In this document: in pieces, positions 20,188-28,035 of the stretch
How the letters are laid out: each line of letters opens with the position of its first letter
Position numbering within the stretch: the stretch's first letter is position 1
Source: a virus
Length of the DNA: 34,086 nt
Strand: one strand, 5' to 3'
IMG/VR virus record: IMGVR_UViG_3300007234_000043
Location: 1-34,086 of that record
Notes under the pieces: model-generated
Seen by the model: only the letters and a program-made list of their open reading frames with translations
The model's database searches: none
Told to the model about the DNA's origin: nothing
Made by a program: the position numbers and the translations under genes

Positions 20188-21607
20188 CGGCAGCATCCTC
20201 CAGGTATCCGAGGTCATAGCCCTGCCCCATCAGCCGTTCTATGGCATCGTCGGGGGACAGGCCCTCGCTCTCCCGCAGGTAGTTGAACTGTGCAGTCGCG
20301 TCGTTGTCATCTATGCCGCCGTCAATCGCCGCCTTGATCTTTTCCTGGTACTTGCTACTGCCCAGGTTGAAGCCCTCACGCAGAAGCCGGTTGCGCAACC
20401 TGATGCCCCGCGCCACTTCCTCGCGAAATGACTTATAGGCTGCGCGCCATTCGGTCGGCCCCTGGTTCTCGTTGAACATGGACTTTTCGAGGTCAATCAA
20501 TTCCGACGGACTTGCCGCCGCCCCCGTGACGAACTTCCGGTAAGCATTGAACAGCCGCTTCATTTCCTGAATGGCACCAGTGCGGCCAGTCAGCCATTTA
20601 CGGTCTTCGTCATCCAGCCCAAGGAAGCCAGCCCCGGAGGCGGCGGCCTTGTCACGCTGGCGCAGGAGATACTGCCGTGTATCCGCGCCCGTGCCGAGGT
20701 ATTCATCCTGGAACTTGGTCGCGAGCGAATCCATCTTGCCCAGCAGTTCATAGGCGTCAAGATTCGCGGATTGAAGCTTGCTTGTCGTCGTACTTGTCGC
20801 GGGCATGTTCACAGGAACCTCCGCCCCGCCCTGCGTAAATGTAATGTTGCCGTCCGCGTCAACGGTCAGTCTGGTGCCGGTGGTTTCGGTCTTCTTTCGG
20901 ATCAGTTGCGCATAAAGCCCCTTCTCCGGCGCGCCTTCCGGCAACGCGTTGTGCTCATCAATCAACCGCTTCAGTTCGGTGGGAGCAGTCTGCTTCGGCG
21001 CGCGGGGGTCCGACTTCACTTCGCCGGTCTTCATGTTCTGCTGACCAGTGATGTTGCCGTCCGCGTCCCTGATCGGCTCAAACCGGGTTTCGTCCAGCAT
21101 TTCGTTCAGCGCATCACTCTCCAGCCCGAGCATCTGCAAGTTCTGGTCGATGTCGGGCGTGTACTCGGCGGGCAGTTCGTTCTCTGCCGCAACCCCGCGC
21201 TGGATCAACCCGGCCCGCAGGTTCGCATAGACAGCCGCTCGCCTGCCCTGCGGTGTGTTCGCCAGGATACGCGCGCCACGACCGAAAAACTCCGCCTTGG
21301 CCTTCGCCGCCGCCCGCTGCTGTTCTGTGAGCTTGCCCTGAAGCCCGACGATCTGCTGCGCCCGTTCAGGATCGACAGCCATCAACCGCTTGAGCGCGCT
21401 TTCGTCACCACTCACGGCGGCACCGGCCATCTGGTTGATCTGCCCCTGCTGCGCCCGTGCGGCCTGCTGGTCCTGCTGCTGCTGCATCAGAAGCTTGTTG
21501 CGGATCTGGCTGTTCTCGATGCCCTGCTGCGATGCGGCAAGCTGCTGCGCCTTGAGCAGACCGTTGGTCACATCGCCCGGCTGGACGCCTAGTGCTGGCA
21601 ATTGCAT
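20180..21607 (-). CDS. Ejection / internal virion protein
   Basis: 475 residues, helical, with a Gln/Ala-rich start (KLLMQQQQDQQAARAQQGQI) and a middle beta part (TGTRLTVDADGNITFTQGG). The C-terminal third has a helical module (DSLATKFQDEYLGTGADTRQ) often seen in podophage internal proteins. Part of the three-gene ejection set; overlaps the next gene by 8 bases. Confidence 0.7.
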   Translation of the reverse strand: MQLPALGVQPGDVTNGLLKAQQLAASQQGIENSQIRNKLLMQQQQDQQAARAQQGQINQMAGAAVSGDESALKRLMAVDPERAQQIVGLQGKLTEQQRAAAKAKAEFFGRGARILANTPQGRRAAVYANLRAGLIQRGVAAENELPAEYTPDIDQNLQMLGLESDALNEMLDETRFEPIRDADGNITGQQNMKTGEVKSDPRAPKQTAPTELKRLIDEHNALPEGAPEKGLYAQLIRKKTETTGTRLTVDADGNITFTQGGAEVPVNMPATSTTTSKLQSANLDAYELLGKMDSLATKFQDEYLGTGADTRQYLLRQRDKAAASGAGFLGLDDEDRKWLTGRTGAIQEMKRLFNAYRKFVTGAAASPSELIDLEKSMFNENQGPTEWRAAYKSFREEVARGIRLRNRLLREGFNLGSSKYQEKIKAAIDGGIDDNDATAQFNYLRESEGLSPDDAIERLMGQGYDLGYLEDAADE

Positions 21608-22635
21608 CAGAATACCCCCGGCGTGTTAAGCACATCGAACGCGGCGCGCTGGCTCAGGAGCACGTTCGGATCGGATGGAGCCGCGAAGCCCCGCCCGATC
21701 TGCGCCCCGCTGGCGAAGGCACCCGGCAAGCCCGCAAGGCCCTGCGACTGCGCATTGGCCGCGCCCACGATGCCGCTGGCCTGGACCGTCCCCTGGTTGG
21801 CGAATGCCTGCCCGACCTGGTTGCCCGTGTTCTGCAACGCATTGGCCGTGGACTGGTTCGCCGTCTGGCCGAAGCCCGCAAGGTTGAACAACTGGTTCGT
21901 GAAGTTGTTGAATTCGTCGGACGCCATGCCCTGATTGAAGCGGATGAAGTCCTTGGTCCCCGCGCCGCTGTCCAGCCTGCCGGATGCCGCAAGACGGTTC
22001 TCGATGGCCTTGTTGCCTTCGTCCAGACGGAACTGGTAGCCGGGGCTTTCATAGAAGCCCGAGAAGTCGAATTCCTCCGATCCGGGCTGGAACGTACCGG
22101 GAGCCGTGGAACCGGTCTCAGGAGCCGCCGCAGGGGCAGCAACGGTGGCTGGAGTGGTATATTGCGGCTGGTTCAGCAGGTTCTGGCGAATGCTGTCCGG
22201 CGTTCCGACTTCCGCACCCACCATCATGTCGAATTTCTGCTGGCCCTGTGCATTCAGCGTCGGCCCCGTTCCGCCCGCCAGTGTCGTGTCGCCGGACCCG
22301 CCGGAAACCGTTCCGGGCTGTCCCGCGTTCGGCCCGAGAATGTCAGGCACCGCGCCCGTTGAAGGCGTTCCGGTCTCGAATGCCGATTGCGCCAGCGGAG
22401 AACCGGTGCCGAGGAACATGCGGGACAGCATGTCCTGCGCGCCGAAGCCGATCTGCCGCGTCGGAGCCAGAAGCCGGTTCGTGGCGTTGAAGGTGTCCTG
22501 CTGAAAGGCAATCTGCTTGTCGATGCCCGCCGACTGCGCCCGCGCTGCATCCTTGGCCGCACCGGAGGCATTGGATGACGACAGCAGGCCGAGGCCACCA
22601 GAAACTACGCCGCCGACAATGGCTTCAACACCCAT
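21607..22635 (-). CDS. DNA transfer / ejection protein
   Basis: 342 residues from the ATG at 22635. A Gly/Ser N-terminal hydrophobic segment (AIVGGVVSGGLGLLSSSNAS), a disordered Gly/Pro/Thr middle, and the motif SPGYQFRLDEGNKAIENRLA, ASGRLDSG, NQLFNLAGFGQTA, known from podophage DNA-transfer proteins. Probably the first ejected component, comparable in place to P22 gp7. Confidence 0.7.
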   Translation of the reverse strand: MGVEAIVGGVVSGGLGLLSSSNASGAAKDAARAQSAGIDKQIAFQQDTFNATNRLLAPTRQIGFGAQDMLSRMFLGTGSPLAQSAFETGTPSTGAVPDILGPNAGQPGTVSGGSGDTTLAGGTGPTLNAQGQQKFDMMVGAEVGTPDSIRQNLLNQPQYTTPATVAAPAAAPETGSTAPGTFQPGSEEFDFSGFYESPGYQFRLDEGNKAIENRLAASGRLDSGAGTKDFIRFNQGMASDEFNNFTNQLFNLAGFGQTANQSTANALQNTGNQVGQAFANQGTVQASGIVGAANAQSQGLAGLPGAFASGAQIGRGFAAPSDPNVLLSQRAAFDVLNTPGVF

Positions 22636-23057
22636 CACAGCACCCTTTCATAAACATGTTCAACAGGCCGAAACCCGTTTCTGCGGTATGCCCGCGCCGT
22701 GGCTTTCGTCCGGTAGTCCAAAGCATCAGCCCGCACCCGCGTTGCGCCCATCTCCCGGCCCCATGCCGCGAAGGCGTCCAGCAACAGCGGCCCATCGCCC
22801 GCGCCCCAATAGAGGAACGTCCGGGCCACGATCTGCGACTGATCAAACCATACCGGGATCAGCGAACCGCCGATGGCCGATGCCACAGGGTCCGACACAA
22901 TCAGACATGCGTTGCGCGCCTGCATGGCGTTGACCATGACCTGCGCCGCGTGGTCCCGGTTGAACCCGATCCCGTCCGGGTGGGGCAGGGCATCAGACAC
23001 CTTCTGCTGTATCTCCAGAAGCGCCGGAATATCCCCCGGCCTCGCAAAGCGGATCAC
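22635..23057 (-). CDS. GNAT-like N-acetyltransferase
   Basis: 140 residues: MIRFARPGDIPALLEIQQ at the start, and the C-terminal GATRVRADALDY, AYRRNGFRPVEHVYER strand-helix-strand of the GNAT fold. The usual acetyl-CoA loop is degenerate (WGAGDGPLLLDAF), so activity is uncertain. GNAT-like genes are regular guests in podophage head-tail clusters; a substrate among virion proteins is a guess. Confidence 0.7.
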   Translation of the reverse strand: MIRFARPGDIPALLEIQQKVSDALPHPDGIGFNRDHAAQVMVNAMQARNACLIVSDPVASAIGGSLIPVWFDQSQIVARTFLYWGAGDGPLLLDAFAAWGREMGATRVRADALDYRTKATARAYRRNGFRPVEHVYERVL

Positions 23058-23386
23058 GTGACCAGCACACCCGACAGCAGGTAGTTGATCTTAGACGCCG
23101 AACTTGCATCACCGTGGATGGCGTCCCCCGCGTCCAGAATGGGCAGGGTGGCGAGGTCAACGGTTTCCTTCGCCGCCAGGCTCTTGTCGTTCAGGAACAG
23201 CTTGGCATCAGCCGCAGCCGAACCGTTCTCGACGAAGTACAGGTTGGCCGTGAAGGCGGAGGCGTCGTCGCTGTTGGTCAACGTAATCCCCGTGACGATG
23301 ACCGTGGTCCCAGCCGGGGCGGTGTATATCGCGCCCGTGGACGCCGCCAACTGCCCCTGCGCCAGGTTCTTCGCTGTCCGCGCCAT
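23054..23386 (-). CDS. Small virion structural protein
   Basis: 110 residues, beta-rich (STGAIYTAPAGTTVIVTGIT, LTNSDDASAFTANLYFV), typical of minor tail or decoration proteins. ATGA overlap with the acetyltransferase-like gene. Confidence 0.6.
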   Translation of the reverse strand: MARTAKNLAQGQLAASTGAIYTAPAGTTVIVTGITLTNSDDASAFTANLYFVENGSAAADAKLFLNDKSLAAKETVDLATLPILDAGDAIHGDASSASKINYLLSGVLVT

Positions 23387-23661
23387 TATCGCGCCTCCAC
23401 ATCAATTTCGAGATCGGCCACACGCTGCTCAAGGGCCGTGTTGTCAGCCTCCAGCGCCTCGATACGAGACAGCAACGCACCGATCCGGGCAACCGCCCTG
23501 CTCACCAGCAGATCTGTCACGTTCAGCGCCTCTGTCAGGTCGTCGCTCGTTGCCGCATCCGCGTCCTGGTCCGCCGCCTGTCGTTCAAGCTCCGCGCGGG
23601 TCGGAAAGCCTGCCGGGCCGGTAATCCGCTGCCGACTGTTCGGCGGGGGCCGGGTGCTCAT
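23386..23661 (-). CDS. Coiled-coil protein, 91 residues
   Basis: Disordered Arg/Pro-rich start (MSTRPPPNSRQR) and a C-terminal coiled coil (LSRIEALEADNTALEQRVAD). Possibly a tail needle-like or assembly factor, by its place after the gp10-like gene, but too short for a P22-type needle. Confidence 0.6.
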   Translation of the reverse strand: MSTRPPPNSRQRITGPAGFPTRAELERQAADQDADAATSDDLTEALNVTDLLVSRAVARIGALLSRIEALEADNTALEQRVADLEIDVEAR

Positions 23662-25031
23662 GTGATGTCCGCGAATGCGCCGATGATGTCACGTCGCACC
23701 GCGTCCGATACCGTCACCCGGAACACCCTGCGCCGGGACGATCCAAGCCGCGTGAACCTGACCCGCTTCGCAAACTCACCCTGCTTGCCCAATGACTGTT
23801 GCGGCTTGAACTCGTTGAAGGTCCGCCCGCCATCGTCCGACCAGTCCAGCACGATCTGCGGGTCCGATGACCCGATGGTGGTGCCGCTGTTCATGACGAA
23901 TTCCAGGTTTCGGAACTTCGCCAGCCGGTTGGTTGCGTCAACGAACGGGGCGGACGTGGCCGAGGAAATGATTGTCTCTGACCATTCCGTGTGCGTATCC
24001 GTGTCCAGCCTGCCGATCTTGCCGCTCAGGGCGTCCCCGACATAGTGATTGCCGAACGCCTCCGCGTGACAGGTCACACGCCAGTCGTTGCGGTCGTACG
24101 ACCCCCGGTCATGCCAGAGACCCGTGCGCGCGTCATAGACGAACGTGTGAAAGCCGGGAAAGCGCAGCACGTAGAACTGATGCCCGCCCTTGCTATACGC
24201 AAACCCTTCCGCGTTGCTGATGCTGTCCAGCGCCTCGATCTGGCTTTCGATGCCGAATGTCGAAATCTGCACCGGGTCCAGCCCGTTGGCCTGCCTGACC
24301 GTCCGGTCATTCGCAAGCCAGAAGATCGTATTATCCAGCCTTGCAACTGATCCCGTGGCCCCGCAACCGACTTCCATCACCGCGCCCTGAATGCGCTCGA
24401 ACGGGAAGTCCACGTTGCCGCTGTTGAAGAAGAACTCGGTCGTCTGTTCCCCGAACAGGACCAACTGTCGCCGGTCGGAGACGATGGCCACCAGATTGTC
24501 CGGTGAACCCTCAGCCGAGGCGAACTCGGTCCCGTCATAGGCCAGCGGGTTGTTGATGGCGCTGATGAAGAAACTGTCGGTGCCGTCCTCGATGAAGATG
24601 AACCGGCCATCCTGCCACGCCACGTCCTTCGATGCCTTGAAGTCCGCGTCGGTGATTTCCGTCAGGGTTGAAGACGTGGCCACCCATCCCCGCGAGCCGG
24701 AGAGAATGACCCAATTGGTGCCGTCATGCGCGTGGCGACAGGGGTTGCCGTCATCGTTGATGGTGCCGAGGTTCGTTGTCGAACCGGCGCTGTCGATGCG
24801 CCAGACGGTCGTATCGACCACGGCATACAGATAATCGCCCATGGCCTGCATGGCCCGGACCACCTGCCCGCTCAGATCCACCGAGGCAGCAACGCCATCG
24901 GTCCCGAGCAGCGTGACAGGTTCCGCCGGGTTGTCGGGGTTGTTCTCCGCGAAATAGTTCAGCAGCCTTTGCGCCTGCGCCGGGAGCGCCTTGGACTGGT
25001 ACGACTGACGGGCGAAGATGACCGCAGGCAT
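23658..25031 (-). CDS. P22 gp10-like tail hub / DNA stabilisation protein
   Basis: 457 residues. N-terminus AVIFARQSYQSKALPAQAQR, LLNYFAENNP, then beta-propeller-like repeats (NWVILSGSRGWVATSS, DGRFIFIEDGTDSFFISA, QLVLFGEQTTEFFF) as in P22 gp10. This protein closes the portal channel after DNA packaging. It follows the gp4-like gene as in P22-like phages. Confidence 0.8.
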   Translation of the reverse strand: MPAVIFARQSYQSKALPAQAQRLLNYFAENNPDNPAEPVTLLGTDGVAASVDLSGQVVRAMQAMGDYLYAVVDTTVWRIDSAGSTTNLGTINDDGNPCRHAHDGTNWVILSGSRGWVATSSTLTEITDADFKASKDVAWQDGRFIFIEDGTDSFFISAINNPLAYDGTEFASAEGSPDNLVAIVSDRRQLVLFGEQTTEFFFNSGNVDFPFERIQGAVMEVGCGATGSVARLDNTIFWLANDRTVRQANGLDPVQISTFGIESQIEALDSISNAEGFAYSKGGHQFYVLRFPGFHTFVYDARTGLWHDRGSYDRNDWRVTCHAEAFGNHYVGDALSGKIGRLDTDTHTEWSETIISSATSAPFVDATNRLAKFRNLEFVMNSGTTIGSSDPQIVLDWSDDGGRTFNEFKPQQSLGKQGEFAKRVRFTRLGSSRRRVFRVTVSDAVRRDIIGAFADIT

Positions 25032-25384
25032 CAGAAGTATTCAGCCCGGATCGGTTCGCCGGTCGTGTCCCGCTTGGCCGTCAGTGCCACCAGCCGGGTA
25101 TAGGCCGGGGTTGCCTCGCTGCGAAGCTCCGCACGTAGCTGCACGTCCACTTCGAACGCCTTGGCTACCCGGAACGCAACGATGGCCTTGAACGGCTCCA
25201 CAACGTCGTCAGGAACCGCGCTGGTGGCCCAATAGCTGATGCCGTCCGCAACCAGTTCCTCGTTCAGTCGCTCGATGGCATTGTCCACGCGGGACGCATC
25301 AGCCGCCGATGGCGTTTGCCCCGCCGCCACAACGGCAAGGTCTTCAAGAACCTCATTCCTGATCTGTGCTTTTGCGACTGACAC
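25031..25384 (-). CDS. P22 gp4-like head-completion (tail accessory) protein
   Basis: 117 residues from a GTG at 25384, which has GGAGG 6-7 bases upstream (a TTG five codons earlier is less likely). Helical pattern IRNEVLEDLAVVAAGQTPSA, RVDNAIERLNEELVADG, FKAIVAFRVAKAFEVD is that of gp4, which binds the portal and lacks here any lysozyme motif. Confidence 0.75.
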   Translation of the reverse strand: MSVAKAQIRNEVLEDLAVVAAGQTPSAADASRVDNAIERLNEELVADGISYWATSAVPDDVVEPFKAIVAFRVAKAFEVDVQLRAELRSEATPAYTRLVALTAKRDTTGEPIRAEYF

Positions 25385-25535
25385 GGCGGACCTCCGCAAA
25401 ATGGTTGTTACCCCGGAGCTTCCCGATAAGGAAAGCGTCCTTTACCTCCACCGCCTCACCCATCGGGAAGCGATGACCGAACAGCGTGACCTCCGAAGGG
25501 TCCGACTGCCCGTTACCAATGAACTTGAACTTCAT
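25353..25535 (-). CDS. Small phage protein, 60 residues
   Basis: MKFKFIGNGQSDPSEVTLFG, FPMGEAVEV, LRGNNHFAEV. This short beta protein (FxG..FPxGxxVEV...KLxxNxHF) is widespread in podophage head clusters just before gp4. Overlaps the gp4-like gene by 32 bases. Confidence 0.7.
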   Translation of the reverse strand: MKFKFIGNGQSDPSEVTLFGHRFPMGEAVEVKDAFLIGKLRGNNHFAEVRRVSRKSTDQE

Positions 25536-25571
25536 GGGATCAGGGGCGACCCGAAAGCCGCCCCGTCAACC

Positions 25572-26069
25572 TCAGACCGCGTAGTTCGGGTCGATGAAGT
25601 ACTGCACCCACACCGTCAGGGTGCCGGTGCCGCCCGTCGCAGCCGCCGCGTTGGCCTCGACCTGGATCGTGGTTTCGGCGGAGAACTTCTTGGCCCCGGC
25701 GGTCATCAGAACACCACCAAGCGGCATGTTGATGCCGACTTCCGGCTTGACACCGGCAACAGCATCGCCGGTCCAGACGCCGAGATTGCCGAAGCCGTCA
25801 GGGTCCGCAGCGTCGGTGCCGTTCGCGGCCCAGCCCACGTCCATGTCCAGTGTCTCGGTTGCGTTGGTGTCGAGGTCATCGGCATAGACGCGACCATTGA
25901 ACACGACAGCATTCGCCGGAACCTTGCACATCTCGAAGATGTCGCCGTCCTCAACGTTCGCAGCCAGTTCATAGGTGCCAATTGCGACCTTGACGTTCCC
26001 CGCCATGCCGTCACCGGCAACCGGGAAGGTAGATGCCGCCCGTGTGGCGGTCAGAGTTTCAGCAGCCAT
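25572..26069 (-). CDS. Capsid-associated (decoration-like) protein
   Basis: 165 residues, beta-rich, with AGNVKVAIGTYELAANVEDG, DIFEMCKVPANAVVFNGRVY and an ETTIQVEANAAAATGGTG, LTVWVQYFID end. Encoded just after the major capsid gene, past a terminator. Likely a head decoration or minor head protein. Confidence 0.65.
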   Translation of the reverse strand: MAAETLTATRAASTFPVAGDGMAGNVKVAIGTYELAANVEDGDIFEMCKVPANAVVFNGRVYADDLDTNATETLDMDVGWAANGTDAADPDGFGNLGVWTGDAVAGVKPEVGINMPLGGVLMTAGAKKFSAETTIQVEANAAAATGGTGTLTVWVQYFIDPNYAV

Positions 26070-26096
26070 TGTAATGGCCTCCTGTGTCTTGAGAGA

Positions 26097-26126
26097 GAAA
26101 AGGGGCCAAGGTTTCCCTCAGCCCCT
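26097..26126 (-). terminator. Rho-independent terminator after the capsid gene
   Basis: Minus strand: AGGGGC, internal mismatches, AGG-GAAA-CCT, then GCCCCTTTTC. A GAAA tetraloop closes the stem. It would boost capsid message relative to downstream genes. Confidence 0.75.
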
Positions 26127-26133
26127 AGTCCGA

Positions 26134-27219
26134 TCAGGAATCCGCGACCGCCGCGAAAAACCCGGTGGCAACGCCATGGTCCTTGAGGTCATCGGTGTCA
26201 CCCAAACCCGAGCCGAAGGTCAGCTTCTCGACGCCGTACATGGCCGAAACCGCGCAGCCATGCTTGAAGCCGTAGTCGAAGACCTCGGTCGTGGTGCGCC
26301 AACGCTTCGCCCACGCAAAGCCGAGGGCCTGCGCGCCGCAAAGGTAGATCGGGCCAACGTCGATGCTGGAACCGCCAACACCGGAGATCACCCCGATGTC
26401 ATCGACTTCCTTCACGACGATGCCGTCCCAGACCAGATCCCCACCCTCGAACAGCTTGTTGTTCTGCTCGCGGATGACCACGTCGCGCTGTGCCTGGATG
26501 ATGGTCGAATCATTCTTCAGGTCACGGAAGACACGCGGGTTGGCATAGGCGACGAAATACCGGCGATTGCCACCAGCCACGCGGATCGGCTTGATCTTCG
26601 GGCTGGCAGTCAGGGCGATACGCTTCAGAAGCGACAGGGCAGACGCCGTGAGGGTGTCGTTCGTGCTGTCGATCTGAGCCAGCGCCGCCGAGTGGTCGTT
26701 GCTGGCGTTGTTGCCGACAGCCGCGCCAAACAGCACACGGTCTGAGTTGTCAACCAGCCAGGCATCCTTGTTGGCCTCGGAAGCGGAAGCGTAGGCAGTG
26801 CCGTTGATGGAACCCAGGGCCTCGATGATCAGATCGCGCTGATCTTCCATGGCCCAGTCCATCAGCGTCGGCTTGGCTGCATTGCGCAGGCTGATTGCCG
26901 ACTTCTGCTCTTCCTCTTCATCGACACGCACACCGTTGCGACGGGTGGTGACGGTGACGCCGTGCGAGCGGCTGGTCAGGTCTTCCTCGTTGCCTTCCAG
27001 CGTACCATTGCCGGTGACACCACTGTTCGTCAGGCGGTTGACCAACGCATAGTTGATCTGGTTGCCCTTCTTGGTGGTGAGGTTTTCCTTGACCTGAATG
27101 ATCGAGGTTTCGCCAGTACCCATCGCCGCCTTGAAGGGCGATTCCTGGATGTACTCACGGAAGAACTTGTCGTCCCACTGTTCGACAACAAGTCCGGTAG
27201 CTGCATTGGTCTCCGCCAT
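26134..27219 (-). CDS. Major capsid protein, N4-gp56/DUF4043-like
   Basis: 361 residues. The start MAETNAATGLVVEQWDDKFF, then REYIQESPFKAAMGTG, the hairpin VTVTTRRNGVRVDEEEEQKS and the C-terminal part (NRRYFVAYANPRVFRDLKND, GGDLVWDGIVVKEVDD, LCGAQALGFAWAKRWRT) match the N4-gp56 family capsid proteins. It follows the scaffold gene and is bracketed by two terminators. Confidence 0.9.
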   Translation of the reverse strand: MAETNAATGLVVEQWDDKFFREYIQESPFKAAMGTGETSIIQVKENLTTKKGNQINYALVNRLTNSGVTGNGTLEGNEEDLTSRSHGVTVTTRRNGVRVDEEEEQKSAISLRNAAKPTLMDWAMEDQRDLIIEALGSINGTAYASASEANKDAWLVDNSDRVLFGAAVGNNASNDHSAALAQIDSTNDTLTASALSLLKRIALTASPKIKPIRVAGGNRRYFVAYANPRVFRDLKNDSTIIQAQRDVVIREQNNKLFEGGDLVWDGIVVKEVDDIGVISGVGGSSIDVGPIYLCGAQALGFAWAKRWRTTTEVFDYGFKHGCAVSAMYGVEKLTFGSGLGDTDDLKDHGVATGFFAAVADS

Positions 27220-27225
27220 TGGGGA

Positions 27226-27241
27226 GCCTCCATGAAAAAAG
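27226..27241 (-). repeat. 16-bp terminator-tail/RBS motif, copy 2
   Basis: Identical to 17784-17799. Here it precedes the capsid gene. Confidence 0.7.
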
Positions 27242-27260
27242 ACCCCGGTTCAGGGGGCCT
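27235..27260 (-). terminator. Rho-independent terminator before the capsid gene
   Basis: Minus strand stem AGGCCCC with GGGGTCT (one G-T pair), seven-base loop, six T. It begins at the last base of the scaffold stop and overlaps the capsid leader. Confidence 0.7.
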
Positions 27261-27970
27261 TACTTGAGAAGATCATCCAGCGGTGTTGGCCCGCTGTAGC
27301 CGCGCGTTCCCGGCGGTTTTGACGGCACGTCCGACATGTCAGTCGGCTGCTGGATGGGTTGAGTGGCCTTGATCTCGGCCATGAGTTCGGCCTTCAGCGC
27401 CTCGCGCGTCCTGGCCTTCCATTCGTCGAGGTTTCCGATCTCTGCGATCTGCGTCTGCTGCTCGTGCCACTTCAGAACATGCCCGTAGGGGTCACGCTGC
27501 TGCATGGCCTGCTGTTGCATCGCGGGGTTCTGGCGCACGGCCTCCACCCACGCTTCGACAGCCGCGTCAACTGCCTGGTCACCCTTCGCCTGCCGGTGCA
27601 TCATTTCCGACATGTTCAGGCGTTCATTCAGCAAACGCTGATCAACGGTCTGTTGCAGGGTGCGGTAAGCCCCTTCCGGGTCTTCCAGCGGGTCAGGGGC
27701 CGGTTGAGCCTCTTTCTGCGCCTTCAGATCCTTCCAGAACTGTTCCTGTTCCTCCAACGCCTGCCGCTTCCGGCGTTCGGCCAGCAATGCGGCTTCGGGA
27801 ACCATCTTCTCCGTGGTCGGCGGCACCACCTCTTCAGGGGCTTCCTCGGCTTTCGCTTCGGGGGCCTCTTCGCCCTTTTCCGCAGGTTCCGGTTCCGGCG
27901 CTTCCGCCTTTGCCTCTACCTCCGGCTGTTCAGGTTCCTTGTCGTCCAGAATGTCCTGCAAATCGCTCAT
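27260..27970 (-). CDS. Capsid scaffold protein
   Basis: 236 residues, low complexity and helical: acidic Glu/Pro/Ala-rich start (EPEQPEVEAKAEAPEPEPAE), long central coiled coil (LLAERRKRQALEEQEQFWKD), and a basic-polar C-terminal tail. Composition and place between portal and capsid are diagnostic of phage scaffolds, which shape the procapsid and then leave. Confidence 0.85.
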   Translation of the reverse strand: MSDLQDILDDKEPEQPEVEAKAEAPEPEPAEKGEEAPEAKAEEAPEEVVPPTTEKMVPEAALLAERRKRQALEEQEQFWKDLKAQKEAQPAPDPLEDPEGAYRTLQQTVDQRLLNERLNMSEMMHRQAKGDQAVDAAVEAWVEAVRQNPAMQQQAMQQRDPYGHVLKWHEQQTQIAEIGNLDEWKARTREALKAELMAEIKATQPIQQPTDMSDVPSKPPGTRGYSGPTPLDDLLK

Positions 27971-28035
27971 CGGTTTTCCTCAAACGCCCGTCATGGTCGG
28001 CGGCACCGTCAACGCCCGTTCCCCGGCGGCGGGTC

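Noticed and set aside
19270-20286. 338-codon plus-strand frame
   Set aside because: Antisense shadow of the ejection protein; composition unlike a real protein.
25239-26186. 315-codon plus-strand frame across the gp4-like and decoration genes
   Set aside because: Spans several real minus-strand genes and a terminator.
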